10,278 nt of DNA from Bdellovibrionales bacterium (lineage in GTDB: Bacteria; Bdellovibrionota; Bdellovibrionia; Bdellovibrionales; UBA1609): positions 1 through 10,278 of the forward strand of contig JAGRAK010000044.1 in assembly GCA_020434645.1 (NCBI GenBank), given 5' to 3'. The notes under the pieces were generated by a model. That model made no database searches. It was given only the letters and a program-made list of their open reading frames with translations, and was not told where the DNA came from. The position numbers and the translations under genes are program-made. Positions within the stretch are counted from its first letter, which is position 1; the number at the start of each line of letters is the position of its first letter. Shown here piece by piece: positions 1-7,786 of the stretch.

Positions 1-29
1 AAGATTTCATAATAATAGTGTAATCAGAA

Positions 30-48
30 GGTTGGTCTAGTTTCAACC
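30..48 (-). other. Weak 5-bp inverted repeat downstream of slt
   Basis: GGTTG and CAACC flank a nine-base loop, 21 bases past the slt stop. The arms are short and no U-tract follows on the minus strand, so this is not a convincing intrinsic terminator. The operon's real end, if not here, lies beyond the window. The first 68 bases hold no gene I can recognise. Confidence 0.2.
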
Positions 49-68
49 CCTAACAGGCACAGTCTTGC

Positions 69-2279
69 TTATAACGACTGATTCCACACTGGATCACTCA
101 ATTTCAGCTCACTTTGGTCCAGGACTTTATAGACCAAATAGTTGCGCAGTATGGATTTGATGTATCCTGTTGTTTCAGGCCAAGGAAGCTCGTCTATCCA
201 AAGCTCGTTCATTGGATTTGAGCTCATTAATTTTTCTGCGCCGCCAAGATCAGTTCTTGTTTTCATCCAACCTCGAATATTGCCAATACCAGCATTGTAA
301 GCTGCAAGAGCAAGTGGAACATGACCATTGAAATATCGAATACGCCTATGCAGATACTGCGTTCCCAATCGAATATTGAAAGCCGGATTTATTAACTCTA
401 GTGATAAGTTCTTATATTTTACCCTCATGTCTCGCGCCACTTCTTTAGCCGTCGCAGGCATCAGCTGCATAAGGCCTAGAGCTCCTGCCGAACTCTTCAC
501 ATCTGCACGAAATGTACTCTCTTGTCTGATGAGTCCGAGAACAAGTTCTGGTGGGATTTTATACCGTTTAGATTCTTTTTTAATATCTTGAACATAGAGC
601 AAAGGATACGCCACCTGAATCGTATTCAGCGCAACAAGCGTGGGGTCTTGATTTAACGCACGAGTCAGCATGTCTGTTGAGCGGTAGTAGTCTCCTATCT
701 GACTCCAAAGATAGGCAAACACAATCTTGCCGGAGGCCGATTGCGGCTCATCAAATGAGGCCAGCTCTGCTCTTGCCTCATCATGCCAATTGGCTTTTTT
801 TAAAATCAAAAATCTTTGCCAAATTTCGCCTTCTGTATCGGTAGAATTAAAATTCCATTCAGGGGCAGGTGATAAACTTTTTGCTATGTTCAGTTTGCCT
901 TTTAAAATCTCGGCCTGCGCTCGCAGCCCATAATAACTCAGCGGATACTTCGCAATCAGCCTATCTGCGTAGGCTTGAGAATCTTTAAGAGAAATTTTTT
1001 GCTGCGCACGCCACAACCAATAAAGTGACGAAAGTTCAAAGTCTGTACTGTGCTCAAGTTGCAAAAAGCGTTCAAACCGGGCTGCCGCGCCTGCGTACTT
1101 TTCGTCTCTGAAATCTAGCAGCCCTAACCGAAAAAGAGCTTCAGCTGATAATTTTGTCCCCGCATGTTTTTTTACTATGATTTCATAATACTTATAGGCC
1201 GTTTTAAAATCTGATTTATTATGAGCAGATTGCCCCGCGAGCATAAGAGCTTGCGTTAAAAGTGGCGGACCTTCAATTTTTTCTAAACTATTAATGGCCA
1301 GAACTAGAGAGTCATCATATTTTTCACGATAAAATAAAGTTTGCGCCCAATTGAGTTGGCGTTCGCCATCTACCTTGCGCATTTCTGAAAGCACTCGCTC
1401 TTTTAATGGAGTAAATTTTTCGTCATCCTTTGCCGCCAAATCTAAATACACCCCTAAAATTTCTCGAGCCGCAATATCTGCGCGCTTACCACCTGGGAAC
1501 TCCTGAATCAGCTTCACTCCGTCTTCAGTGGCCGCTATCAGATCGCCTGTTTTAAGCCCCATTCTCATGCGATCATAGATTTCAAGTTCTTCTCGAGTAG
1601 ATTCAATTTGCGAAACATCAACTTGACCGGGGTCTGTTATTTTAATTTTAGGATCGATCATTTTCATCACAGATTCATAGCGAGCTTGAACCGCCTTGCT
1701 TGACTGCTCTATCAGACTTTTTTCAAAATACTCTTGTGCTTGCAGAAGATTGGACTCAGCAAGACTAAGTTCACCTGCAACTTTATAAAGTCGTGCTTTT
1801 TGCTCTCGATTCAGCCAGTCTTTTGCCTCTAAAAGCTGACCGATAAATTTCCATGCTCTTTTTCTATTATTTTTAAAATCATACTCTACAAACTGCAAAG
1901 TGGTGTTCACAACTTCATAACGCAGCTTTCGAGAGGCGGCTCCAAAAAGTAGTTCAGAAGAGCTGTTCCAAATCGCATCTATTTCTTTTGCAAAGACCGA
2001 GCTACTCTTGGCTTTGTTGAGATACTCACTGCGGGCGCACTGAAGCCTTACATATAAAACCCAACCCTTCACCTTCTTAAATGAAGATTCAGCTTTTGAA
2101 GCCGCATTTATGCATGCCTTATTTTGCCCTGTCGACTGCAGCCTTTTTAACTTTATAAGCCCCGTTGTATTTTCACTTGTTGTGAGCGGCGTATCGAGAG
2201 TAATTTTAGACAAGTCTCCGCTTGCGGCATAAGCTCCAATACTTATAAACATGAGGAGCCCTGTCGTTAGCCGTATCAC
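69..2279 (-). CDS. slt: Soluble lytic murein transglycosylase (Slt70/GH23 family) with long TPR-like solenoid
   Basis: A 736-residue exported enzyme predicted to cleave the MurNAc-GlcNAc glycosidic bond of peptidoglycan in the periplasm, leaving 1,6-anhydroMurNAc ends. Residues 1-18 form a Sec signal peptide with a probable A-Y-A cleavage site. Residues from about 30 to 560 are almost wholly helical with TPR-like pairs (for example around 340-400), matching the superhelical scaffold of Slt70. The C-terminal SLT domain spans about 575-700 and keeps the catalytic Glu587 in RQES, GLMQLMP at 602-608 and AYNAG at 660-664. It is about 90 residues longer than E. coli Slt70. The start is GTG, overlapping the batD stop in a GTGA junction, with AAGG seven bases upstream, so it should be translationally coupled to batD. 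The enzyme family is certain. Its link to Bat function is inferred from operon position only. Confidence 0.94.
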   Translation of the reverse strand: MIRLTTGLLMFISIGAYAASGDLSKITLDTPLTTSENTTGLIKLKRLQSTGQNKACINAASKAESSFKKVKGWVLYVRLQCARSEYLNKAKSSSVFAKEIDAIWNSSSELLFGAASRKLRYEVVNTTLQFVEYDFKNNRKRAWKFIGQLLEAKDWLNREQKARLYKVAGELSLAESNLLQAQEYFEKSLIEQSSKAVQARYESVMKMIDPKIKITDPGQVDVSQIESTREELEIYDRMRMGLKTGDLIAATEDGVKLIQEFPGGKRADIAAREILGVYLDLAAKDDEKFTPLKERVLSEMRKVDGERQLNWAQTLFYREKYDDSLVLAINSLEKIEGPPLLTQALMLAGQSAHNKSDFKTAYKYYEIIVKKHAGTKLSAEALFRLGLLDFRDEKYAGAAARFERFLQLEHSTDFELSSLYWLWRAQQKISLKDSQAYADRLIAKYPLSYYGLRAQAEILKGKLNIAKSLSPAPEWNFNSTDTEGEIWQRFLILKKANWHDEARAELASFDEPQSASGKIVFAYLWSQIGDYYRSTDMLTRALNQDPTLVALNTIQVAYPLLYVQDIKKESKRYKIPPELVLGLIRQESTFRADVKSSAGALGLMQLMPATAKEVARDMRVKYKNLSLELINPAFNIRLGTQYLHRRIRYFNGHVPLALAAYNAGIGNIRGWMKTRTDLGGAEKLMSSNPMNELWIDELPWPETTGYIKSILRNYLVYKVLDQSELKLSDPVWNQSL

Positions 2280-4198
2280 AATCGAGCCTTTTCATTCTCT
2301 TGTGAATTAAAATCATATTTGGTGGCCGCTATTAAAATTTTCTCTGTTTCACTAACTAGTGCACTTAGCTCTTTTTTCTCTTTCCATTTACCCACAATAT
2401 CTTCAGGCGCAAACCCGACAACTTCTAGCTTTGACATAAGGATCTTCAGCTGCGGCGCCATATTTCTTTTAAAGCTAGGCGGTGCCTTCTCGACAATTTT
2501 ATCAAATTCAAAAGAGGCACCACCCAACCCCGCAATCTCAGCCAGAACTGAATATACAAGATTAGTGGACTCGACACCCACTTTTCGCCACTCGCCATGA
2601 TTCAACTGAGTTTCAATTTCAGAAATTCTTCGACGCACTTGCCTTTTTAAATCTTCACGTTTCTCGCGTCGACCAACCTGTCGATAGGCATAACCACCAA
2701 GCCCAAGCCCCGTCAGTGCGAATAACAGCCCCCATGCACCGATCTGTTGAGCTGCCGTAAAAGTTGAGCTGCTATCTGATGTTAAAAGTATGCCCGGCAA
2801 CAATAATTTCTTCTCAACATTTTTAACATCAGGAGACTCCAAATTTGTTGAGGCTATAACTTGACTGCCATCTGCCGGATCAACTTTAATCGTAAACTCT
2901 TGTGTGCTTTGCTCGTAATAAGATTTAGTGCTGGGGTTGAAAAATACAAATCCAAGAGATGGAATTTTAAATTCACCTGCCGCCTTGGGTACGATAAGAG
3001 TTTCAAATTCTTTATAACTTCTGCCGTTCGGGTAAAACTTCATTTCATTTTTTGTGTCATAAATCTGAGCCGAATCGGCAAGAGTCATTTTCGGCAAATC
3101 TACAACTTTTGCATTTCCTCGACCTTCAATTCTAACCTTTAGCGTAACGGGCACATTGGCTTTAACTGTCGTTGAATCAACATTCGCCGAAACTGTAAAT
3201 TCACCCACACCACCGCTAAAAGTGCTAAATGAACCCCTCGGCGGTAACTCTAAAACATCAATCTTAATGGCTTCACTTTCTTTTACCACTTGGGCGTCTC
3301 GCGGAAAGCCAATAAGACTCTGCGAAATGACACGGCATTTTGCTTTATATGAATCAATTAACGCCGTACCCGCTTTTATCGGAAAGAGCGCATAACTTGC
3401 GAGTAGGGCTTTTTGATAAGGCACGCCATTTATAACTACAGGCTGAAAATTAAGCCGCGTCGCCACCTCGATGTCTTCTTTCCAGAAGCCACTAAGAGAC
3501 GGGTATTTGAGTGTGTCAATATCCGCAATTTGAGCGCGCGTAACCAAGTACCAACTCGCAATGACCTGCTCACCTTGATAAACTTTAGTCTTATCCGTCT
3601 CGACATGAATAAAAAATGCTTCATCAGGGGATGAAGGCTCCATAGCTCTTTGCCCTGGTCGCAAACGCCGATTAAGTAGTTGCGAAAATAAATCATCTTC
3701 AGCCTGATCAATTTGATCAAATAGATCTTGTTGTTTTTGACGACGCTCAGCCCGTGGTGCACCCTGAGGCGCTGACGAACTGACATTTATTTCAATTGGA
3801 TTAGATCGCAAACGTTGACCATTCACTACGACTTCGGCCGCACCGATTGTGAATTGCCCATCATTTTTTGCAGAAAGCATATAATTAAATGTCTGCGACC
3901 TTTGCGTTTGAACCTGGCCATTTACAAACGTCCCACGCATCTCACTGCCTGACCATGAGCTCAACACATCAAATGCCGATAAATCAGGGAGCTGAGGCTT
4001 ATCAAAACTTGTCGCACCTTGAGCTGTAACAGAAATACTGTATGTGAATGTGTCACCTGGTCGCATTTCATTACGGTCAACATTGGCTGTGACAGTCACT
4101 TCATCTGCAACAGCCCAAATCACAGATAAAATACATAACAAACCCGTAATCGCTCTACCAATCTTTGTCAGATGAAGACTCCTTACCTTTTGTACCAT
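2276..4198 (-). CDS. batD: BatD, membrane-anchored BatD/oxygen-tolerance protein
   Basis: A 640-residue protein of the BatD (BatD_Oxygen tolerance) family. A signal peptide ends near Ala31. The mature part begins with the family's typical beta-sandwich opening (VTANVDRNEMRPGDTF, 37-51) and continues with further Ig-like beta domains around 195-320 and 330-440. A Q/D/E-rich charged linker that may be helical lies at about 148-190. One membrane span at about 486-505 is followed by a strongly basic stretch (RREKREDLKRQVRRR), so the bulk is periplasmic and a helical tail of about 130 residues is cytoplasmic. The ATG start has AAGGG nine bases upstream. It lies inside the end of batC, giving a 44-nt overlap. 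BatD is thought to work with BatA/BatB in the inner membrane, but its biochemical role is not established. A CTG at codon 10 preceded by AGGAG is a less likely alternative start. Confidence 0.92.
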   Translation of the reverse strand: MVQKVRSLHLTKIGRAITGLLCILSVIWAVADEVTVTANVDRNEMRPGDTFTYSISVTAQGATSFDKPQLPDLSAFDVLSSWSGSEMRGTFVNGQVQTQRSQTFNYMLSAKNDGQFTIGAAEVVVNGQRLRSNPIEINVSSSAPQGAPRAERRQKQQDLFDQIDQAEDDLFSQLLNRRLRPGQRAMEPSSPDEAFFIHVETDKTKVYQGEQVIASWYLVTRAQIADIDTLKYPSLSGFWKEDIEVATRLNFQPVVINGVPYQKALLASYALFPIKAGTALIDSYKAKCRVISQSLIGFPRDAQVVKESEAIKIDVLELPPRGSFSTFSGGVGEFTVSANVDSTTVKANVPVTLKVRIEGRGNAKVVDLPKMTLADSAQIYDTKNEMKFYPNGRSYKEFETLIVPKAAGEFKIPSLGFVFFNPSTKSYYEQSTQEFTIKVDPADGSQVIASTNLESPDVKNVEKKLLLPGILLTSDSSSTFTAAQQIGAWGLLFALTGLGLGGYAYRQVGRREKREDLKRQVRRRISEIETQLNHGEWRKVGVESTNLVYSVLAEIAGLGGASFEFDKIVEKAPPSFKRNMAPQLKILMSKLEVVGFAPEDIVGKWKEKKELSALVSETEKILIAATKYDFNSQENEKARL

Positions 4199-4853
4199 AC
4201 TCTTTTGCCCTTATTTTCTGCTCTTGTGATTTTAACTCTTCTAATATTTTTCGCACATCTTCTTTGGTCAAATTTTGGCTATCAAATTTTGGTTTTTCTT
4301 TTTTCTTCTCTTTTTGGTCCTGATTCGACTGTGGCTCCTGTGGCTGCTCTCCCTGACCACCTTCACCTTCACCCTCACCTTTATCTTTGCCTTTGCCTTC
4401 CTTACCCTTGCCCTTACCTGCACCAGATTTAAAGAGAAGTTCAATATTCGTTTTGGTTTCTAGAGAGTCCGGCGTCACTTCTAAAGCCGCCTGATAATGT
4501 TGAACGGCAAGATCAACTTTTTCTCCCTGGGCTGCGGCATTACCGGCATTAAAATGCGCCACATATTGAAGCTCCTTAGGCAGCCCATTATAACGCAAAA
4601 CAGATTCATTTTCTTTTATAGCCTTATCAAACATTTTCTGAATTTCAAATGTCCGACCTAAATTTAAATGAACGAGTACATTAAATGGGTTCTCAGCTAA
4701 TGCTTGAATAAAATGCTGCTCAGCAGCTGCGGCGTCTTCTAATTCAAGTGACGCCACGCCCTTGTTGTTTTCATGAATGCTTTTTAAAACATTTTCAGCG
4801 AAAACCGACTGGCAAAGTGTTAATACCAAAAAAAGAGTAGTGAGTCTAATCAC
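4155..4853 (-). CDS. batC: BatC, exported TPR protein with Gly/Lys/Glu low-complexity linker
   Basis: A 232-residue TPR protein of the Bat cluster. From the GTG at 4853 it begins with a clean signal peptide (MIRLTTLFLVLTLCQSVFA, first codon GTG), so it is probably periplasmic. TPR helices occupy about 25-140 (ELEDAAAAEQHFIQALAENPFN and a second unit ending LEVTPD). A GKGKEGKGKDKGEGEGEGG-type linker follows at about 144-168, then a Q/K-rich region. A charged helix (LTKEDVRKILEELKSQEQKIR, about 195-215) resembles the C-terminal motif common in BatC proteins. I prefer this start to an in-frame GTG at 4874 because GAGG stands six bases before it, whereas 4874 has no Shine-Dalgarno and would put seven extra residues before the signal peptide. 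It overlaps batB by 8 nt and batD by 44 nt. Likely role: protein-protein scaffold for BatA/BatB. Confidence 0.88.
   Translation of the reverse strand: MIRLTTLFLVLTLCQSVFAENVLKSIHENNKGVASLELEDAAAAEQHFIQALAENPFNVLVHLNLGRTFEIQKMFDKAIKENESVLRYNGLPKELQYVAHFNAGNAAAQGEKVDLAVQHYQAALEVTPDSLETKTNIELLFKSGAGKGKGKEGKGKDKGEGEGEGGQGEQPQEPQSNQDQKEKKKEKPKFDSQNLTKEDVRKILEELKSQEQKIRAKEYGTKGKESSSDKDW
4350..4424 (-). repeat. Low-complexity purine-rich tract in batC encoding Gly-Lys / Gly-Glu repeats
   Basis: The minus strand is a run of degenerate GGTAAG/GGTGAA-type hexamers (the plus strand is almost pure C/T). It encodes alternating Gly-Lys and then Gly-Glu/Gly-Gln pairs, residues about 144-168 of BatC. The charge flips from mostly Lys in the first half to Glu in the second. 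It is probably a flexible linker between the TPR domain and the C-terminal helix. Such tracts are prone to in-frame length change by slippage. Confidence 0.75.
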
Positions 4854-5916
4854 CGGCCACCTCAAATCGGCCACGCCAGATACGGCCTACTTCTTTACGC
4901 TCACCTAACCAGATTTCAAAAATGGCTACAAGTAAAGCCAAAATTAAAAATATCTGAAACTCCTCACTATAAGAGCGGATTTCACCAGATTCAAATTGTG
5001 ACTTCTTTAATTTCTCTATATCAGAGCGAATGGCTTTTACGGCATCGCTTTGAAATGTAGCGTGATGAAATGCGCCCTCACCAATACGAGCGAGCTCTTT
5101 TAATACAGTTCCCTTAGTTTTTGACATAATCACTTGATTATCTTTGCCACGCTTATACCCACGCAACACTCCTTGATTGTCACGAATAGGAATCGCTCCG
5201 CCTTGCTCTGTGCCGACACCAAGAGTGAATATATGAATGCCCTCTTTAGATAATATCTTAGCTTCTTCATATGCGCCGGGCTCTTGATCTTCTCCGTCTG
5301 ACACAACGACAATTGCGCGCGTGACCTGAGTGTCTTCTTGCTCTCCCAAACCGCCCCGGCTAAATGCTTCTTTTGCTTCTTTTAGAGCACGGGTAAAGTC
5401 TGTTCCTTGAGTTGAGATCACCTCTGGGCTAAGCGAATCCACATACATTTTAATTGCATCTTGATCTGTAGTCATGGGCGAGAGCAATACGGCTGATCCA
5501 GCGAAGGCGACAATCCCCATTCTATCGCCACTTGATAGGTCAATAAATCGATTGATCTCATTTTTGGCAAGCTCTATGCGACTTGGCTTTATATCTTCGG
5601 CCATCATTGAGTTTGAAACATCAACAAGAAATAAAATCTCAATGCCCTCATTTTTTACTTTTTGGCGCCCTTCACCATTTTGCGGACGAGCATAAGCTAA
5701 TATAAGAAACATAAGCACAATAAGTGAAAGTCTAAACTTCCACTCGCGCTTAGAAAGCGAGACTGAAGAGGTTAGAAGAGGTCTTAGTTTAGCGCTTAGA
5801 TTTTTAGACAGATGTTTTTCTACACGCTTTGCGTAGAATTTGCTGACAAAATAAAGTACGGGCAGTAGCCACAGAAATGAAAGCACATAAGATGATTCAA
5901 ACCGAAAATCGCTCAT
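4846..5916 (-). CDS. batB: BatB, inner-membrane von Willebrand factor A protein
   Basis: A 356-residue VWA protein. Two N-terminal membrane spans (about 11-24 and 62-76, the second ending in the family's ARPQ) precede the VWA domain (about 92-300). A C-terminal span follows at about 320-337. The metal-ion-dependent adhesion site is intact: D99-x-S101-x-S103 (DVSNS), T172 in TQGTD and D207 in VVSDGEDQ. BatB pairs with BatA in membrane complexes in species where this has been studied. The start is the ATG at 5914-5916, which overlaps the batA stop as ATGA and has a strong GGAGG five bases upstream. An in-frame ATG at 5979 lies deep in batA, would add 21 residues of batA antiphase sequence, and is rejected. 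The last 8 nt overlap batC. Confidence 0.93.
   Translation of the reverse strand: MSDFRFESSYVLSFLWLLPVLYFVSKFYAKRVEKHLSKNLSAKLRPLLTSSVSLSKREWKFRLSLIVLMFLILAYARPQNGEGRQKVKNEGIEILFLVDVSNSMMAEDIKPSRIELAKNEINRFIDLSSGDRMGIVAFAGSAVLLSPMTTDQDAIKMYVDSLSPEVISTQGTDFTRALKEAKEAFSRGGLGEQEDTQVTRAIVVVSDGEDQEPGAYEEAKILSKEGIHIFTLGVGTEQGGAIPIRDNQGVLRGYKRGKDNQVIMSKTKGTVLKELARIGEGAFHHATFQSDAVKAIRSDIEKLKKSQFESGEIRSYSEEFQIFLILALLVAIFEIWLGERKEVGRIWRGRFEVAGD
4860..4863 (-). promoter_or_regulatory. Ribosome binding site deciding the batC start
   Basis: GAGG on the minus strand (within GAGGTGG), six bases before the GTG at 4853 and inside the last codons of batB. It supports a start directly at the signal peptide rather than at the GTG at 4874. 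Confidence 0.55.
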
Positions 5917-6917
5917 GGCACCCTCCGTAGCCAGGTTGACCCGAGAATAAGACCGGCTAAATAAAAAAGTATCCCCCACAAAAGATACTTTTGATAATGC
6001 TCAGAGTATTTAGTGAATTTATCTACAGCTATTTTTGTTTTCTCTAACTGATCAATTTCATGAAAAACTGAGTCTAAACCTTGGCCAGATGTCGCTCGCC
6101 AAAATTTACCACCTGTTGCATCTGCAAACTTAGTGAGTAGGGCTTCGTTCACCTGACTGTGCATAGGGCGGTAAGTCTTGATGGTTTGCCCACGAGGATC
6201 TGTCACATAAACCGGAAGTTGCGCCTGCCCATCTACACCCATGCCGATAGAATAGATTTTCATACCGTAGCCTTTAGCAATCTCAAGCGCAGTCTCTGGA
6301 TCAATCGTACCGCTATTATTTTCGCCATCTGTCATGAAAATTATGATTCTAGATCTTGCTGTTGACTCTTTTAGGCGCCCGACAGCGTTTGCCAGAGCGA
6401 CACCTATTGCTGTCCCCATTTTAATATTACGAGTCGTCTTCACTTCAGCCAAATTGCTTTGCAGCAAAGGATAATCTAAAGTCAGCGGGACACGCGTATA
6501 AGCTTCTCCTGAAAAAACCACAAGACCTATGCGGTCTGAATTTCTGGCTTTTATAAATTCAGCAATTGTTTTCTTAGAAGCTTCTAGTCGATTCACTGGC
6601 TTCATATCTTCAATCAACATCGAATCTGAAATATCGAGTGCAATAACTATATCAATACCCTCAACATTTTTTTTGATTTTAGTATCCGACTGCTGAGGTC
6701 TTGCCAGTGCTATAATCACAAAAATAAGGGCTATTACTTTTAAAATTAGAGGTAGTTCACTTAATCGCGCACGAAGCCCAGGGCTAACACTTCGAATGTA
6801 TTTTAAAGAGCTAAATCGAAGAGTTGCAATACCCTCACGACGGCGCCAAAATTTATAACCCACTATGATGAGTAAAATTGGAATTAAAATAAACGCCCAC
6901 GTCGAATGCCAACTCAT
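5913..6917 (-). CDS. batA: BatA, inner-membrane von Willebrand factor A protein
   Basis: A 334-residue VWA protein with the standard BatA layout. Membrane spans lie at about 7-23 and 58-72 (ending IALARPQQ), the VWA domain at about 85-290, and a last span at about 311-329. All MIDAS residues are present: D95-x-S97-x-S99 (DISDSM), T169 in GTAIG and D197 in TDGENNSG, so metal and ligand binding should be intact. The VWA domain is placed in the periplasm or cytoplasm by family topology models, and the sequence alone does not settle this. The ATG start overlaps the upstream stop as ATGA and has AGGAAGG about ten bases before it. It is clearly paralogous to the following batB. It likely forms a complex with BatB that is handled by MoxR, by analogy with other MoxR-VWA pairs. 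Confidence 0.93.
   Translation of the reverse strand: MSWHSTWAFILIPILLIIVGYKFWRRREGIATLRFSSLKYIRSVSPGLRARLSELPLILKVIALIFVIIALARPQQSDTKIKKNVEGIDIVIALDISDSMLIEDMKPVNRLEASKKTIAEFIKARNSDRIGLVVFSGEAYTRVPLTLDYPLLQSNLAEVKTTRNIKMGTAIGVALANAVGRLKESTARSRIIIFMTDGENNSGTIDPETALEIAKGYGMKIYSIGMGVDGQAQLPVYVTDPRGQTIKTYRPMHSQVNEALLTKFADATGGKFWRATSGQGLDSVFHEIDQLEKTKIAVDKFTKYSEHYQKYLLWGILFYLAGLILGSTWLRRVP
5921..5926 (-). promoter_or_regulatory. Ribosome binding site deciding the batB start
   Basis: GGAGGG on the minus strand, four to five bases before the ATG at 5916, inside the end of batA. It supports the 356-residue BatB over a longer reading beginning at 5979. Confidence 0.75.
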
Positions 6918-7786
6918 GAGTCTTTTGCCTTCCTTTTCACGGCATGAATTTTCTCAGCTATTTGTCTTGATAAAAACGAAAGATCTACACAGTCTTTCAC
7001 TTTGACACGATTAAGATCAGATTTTGCGTTTGTCATTTCAGACAAAATCCGAAGCAGATCGGCCTTGTGAATTTTATAAAGATACGGGTGTTCACGCTTA
7101 ATTTCAGCAAGTAACTCTCGATCAGAAAGCTGAAGAGCTGGCACCTTAAGCTCACGAATGAGATAAAGGCGAAAGTCTTCGTCGATTTTTTTAATCATCT
7201 CGGCCGCCTGCTCTTCATCTTTCATCATCTCAATTTTTCGTCTCGCCACCCGCATGTCTCGACTAAACTGACTAAATGGCGGGAGCATAGTTGAAAAACT
7301 ATCTAAGTGCGCTTTTAGTTTGTGTCGTCGCTTCTTACGGTAAACAAATAAACCAAAAAGCGATGAGATCATGACAACAATAACCATTAGTGTGAGCCAG
7401 AACCAAAGTGGGTAACTTATTAAAAATGGTCCCTCAGAAGGGAATGGTTTCGGCTCCTGACTCGGATCAAGAATAGAGTTCACTTGCCAAGAGATATCAC
7501 TCGTATCAACCGTTGTGACGCCATCTGTGATCTTCAGCTTTTGCGCTTTATATTCACCTGGCTTGTAGCTTGTTACAATGAGTTTAAAATTATGAGGTGT
7601 AGACTCCTGCACTTTTAATACGTGCAAAGTGTATTTCTTATCTTCTTCTGCAAATTGAAATTGCGCCGTATCTTTAAGCGGCGTTGACAAGTCGCCATCA
7701 CAAGACAGAAGAAATTTATCTCCCACCGTGAGCTGTTGGTCAGGGGCGCGCCCCTGCAAGTCAACTTGGCAATTGACTACACTCAT
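6914..7786 (-). CDS. BatD-like single-pass membrane protein of unknown function, without signal peptide
   Basis: A 290-residue protein I cannot assign to a named gene. Residues 1-115 are beta-rich and open with VNCQVDLQGRAPDQQLTVGDKF, which resembles the first strands of mature BatD (VTANVDRNEMRPGDTF). Cys6 and Cys29 could pair. A membrane span at about 125-149 is followed by YRKKRRHKLK, so the positive-inside rule puts the helical C-terminal part (about 150-290) in the cytoplasm and the beta domain outside. No signal peptide precedes the beta domain, and a TAA stop lies two codons upstream in frame, so none can be hidden by a late start call. It sits where MoxR-Bat operons often carry a small DUF4381-like membrane protein between DUF58 and batA. 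The start ATG overlaps the DUF58 stop (ATGA), with GGAG nine bases upstream. Likely role: accessory linking cytoplasmic MoxR/DUF58 to membrane BatA/B (inference). Confidence 0.85.
   Translation of the reverse strand: MSVVNCQVDLQGRAPDQQLTVGDKFLLSCDGDLSTPLKDTAQFQFAEEDKKYTLHVLKVQESTPHNFKLIVTSYKPGEYKAQKLKITDGVTTVDTSDISWQVNSILDPSQEPKPFPSEGPFLISYPLWFWLTLMVIVVMISSLFGLFVYRKKRRHKLKAHLDSFSTMLPPFSQFSRDMRVARRKIEMMKDEEQAAEMIKKIDEDFRLYLIRELKVPALQLSDRELLAEIKREHPYLYKIHKADLLRILSEMTNAKSDLNRVKVKDCVDLSFLSRQIAEKIHAVKRKAKDS

Noticed and set aside
30..48. Intrinsic terminator after slt
   Set aside because: The inverted repeat has only five-base arms and a nine-base loop, with no following U-run on the minus strand.
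3436..3786. A 116-codon minus-strand frame inside batD
   Set aside because: It is wholly inside the well-supported BatD frame. Its product is Arg/Leu-rich with no recognisable domain, a typical off-frame shadow.
4172..4463. Plus-strand frames encoding Leu/Phe-rich 'membrane' peptides opposite batC
   Set aside because: The hydrophobic sequence is the antisense reading of the purine-rich Gly-Lys/Glu tract, and no ribosome site or family match supports it.
4854..4874. Longer BatC start at the GTG at 4874
   Set aside because: There is no Shine-Dalgarno before it. It would place seven residues (MADLRWP) in front of a normal signal peptide, while the GTG at 4853 has GAGG six bases upstream.
5917..5979. 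Longer BatB start at the ATG at 5979 (21 extra residues)
   Set aside because: It lies within batA coding sequence, and the added residues are not membrane- or family-like. The ATG at 5916 has GGAGG at good spacing and forms an ATGA junction.
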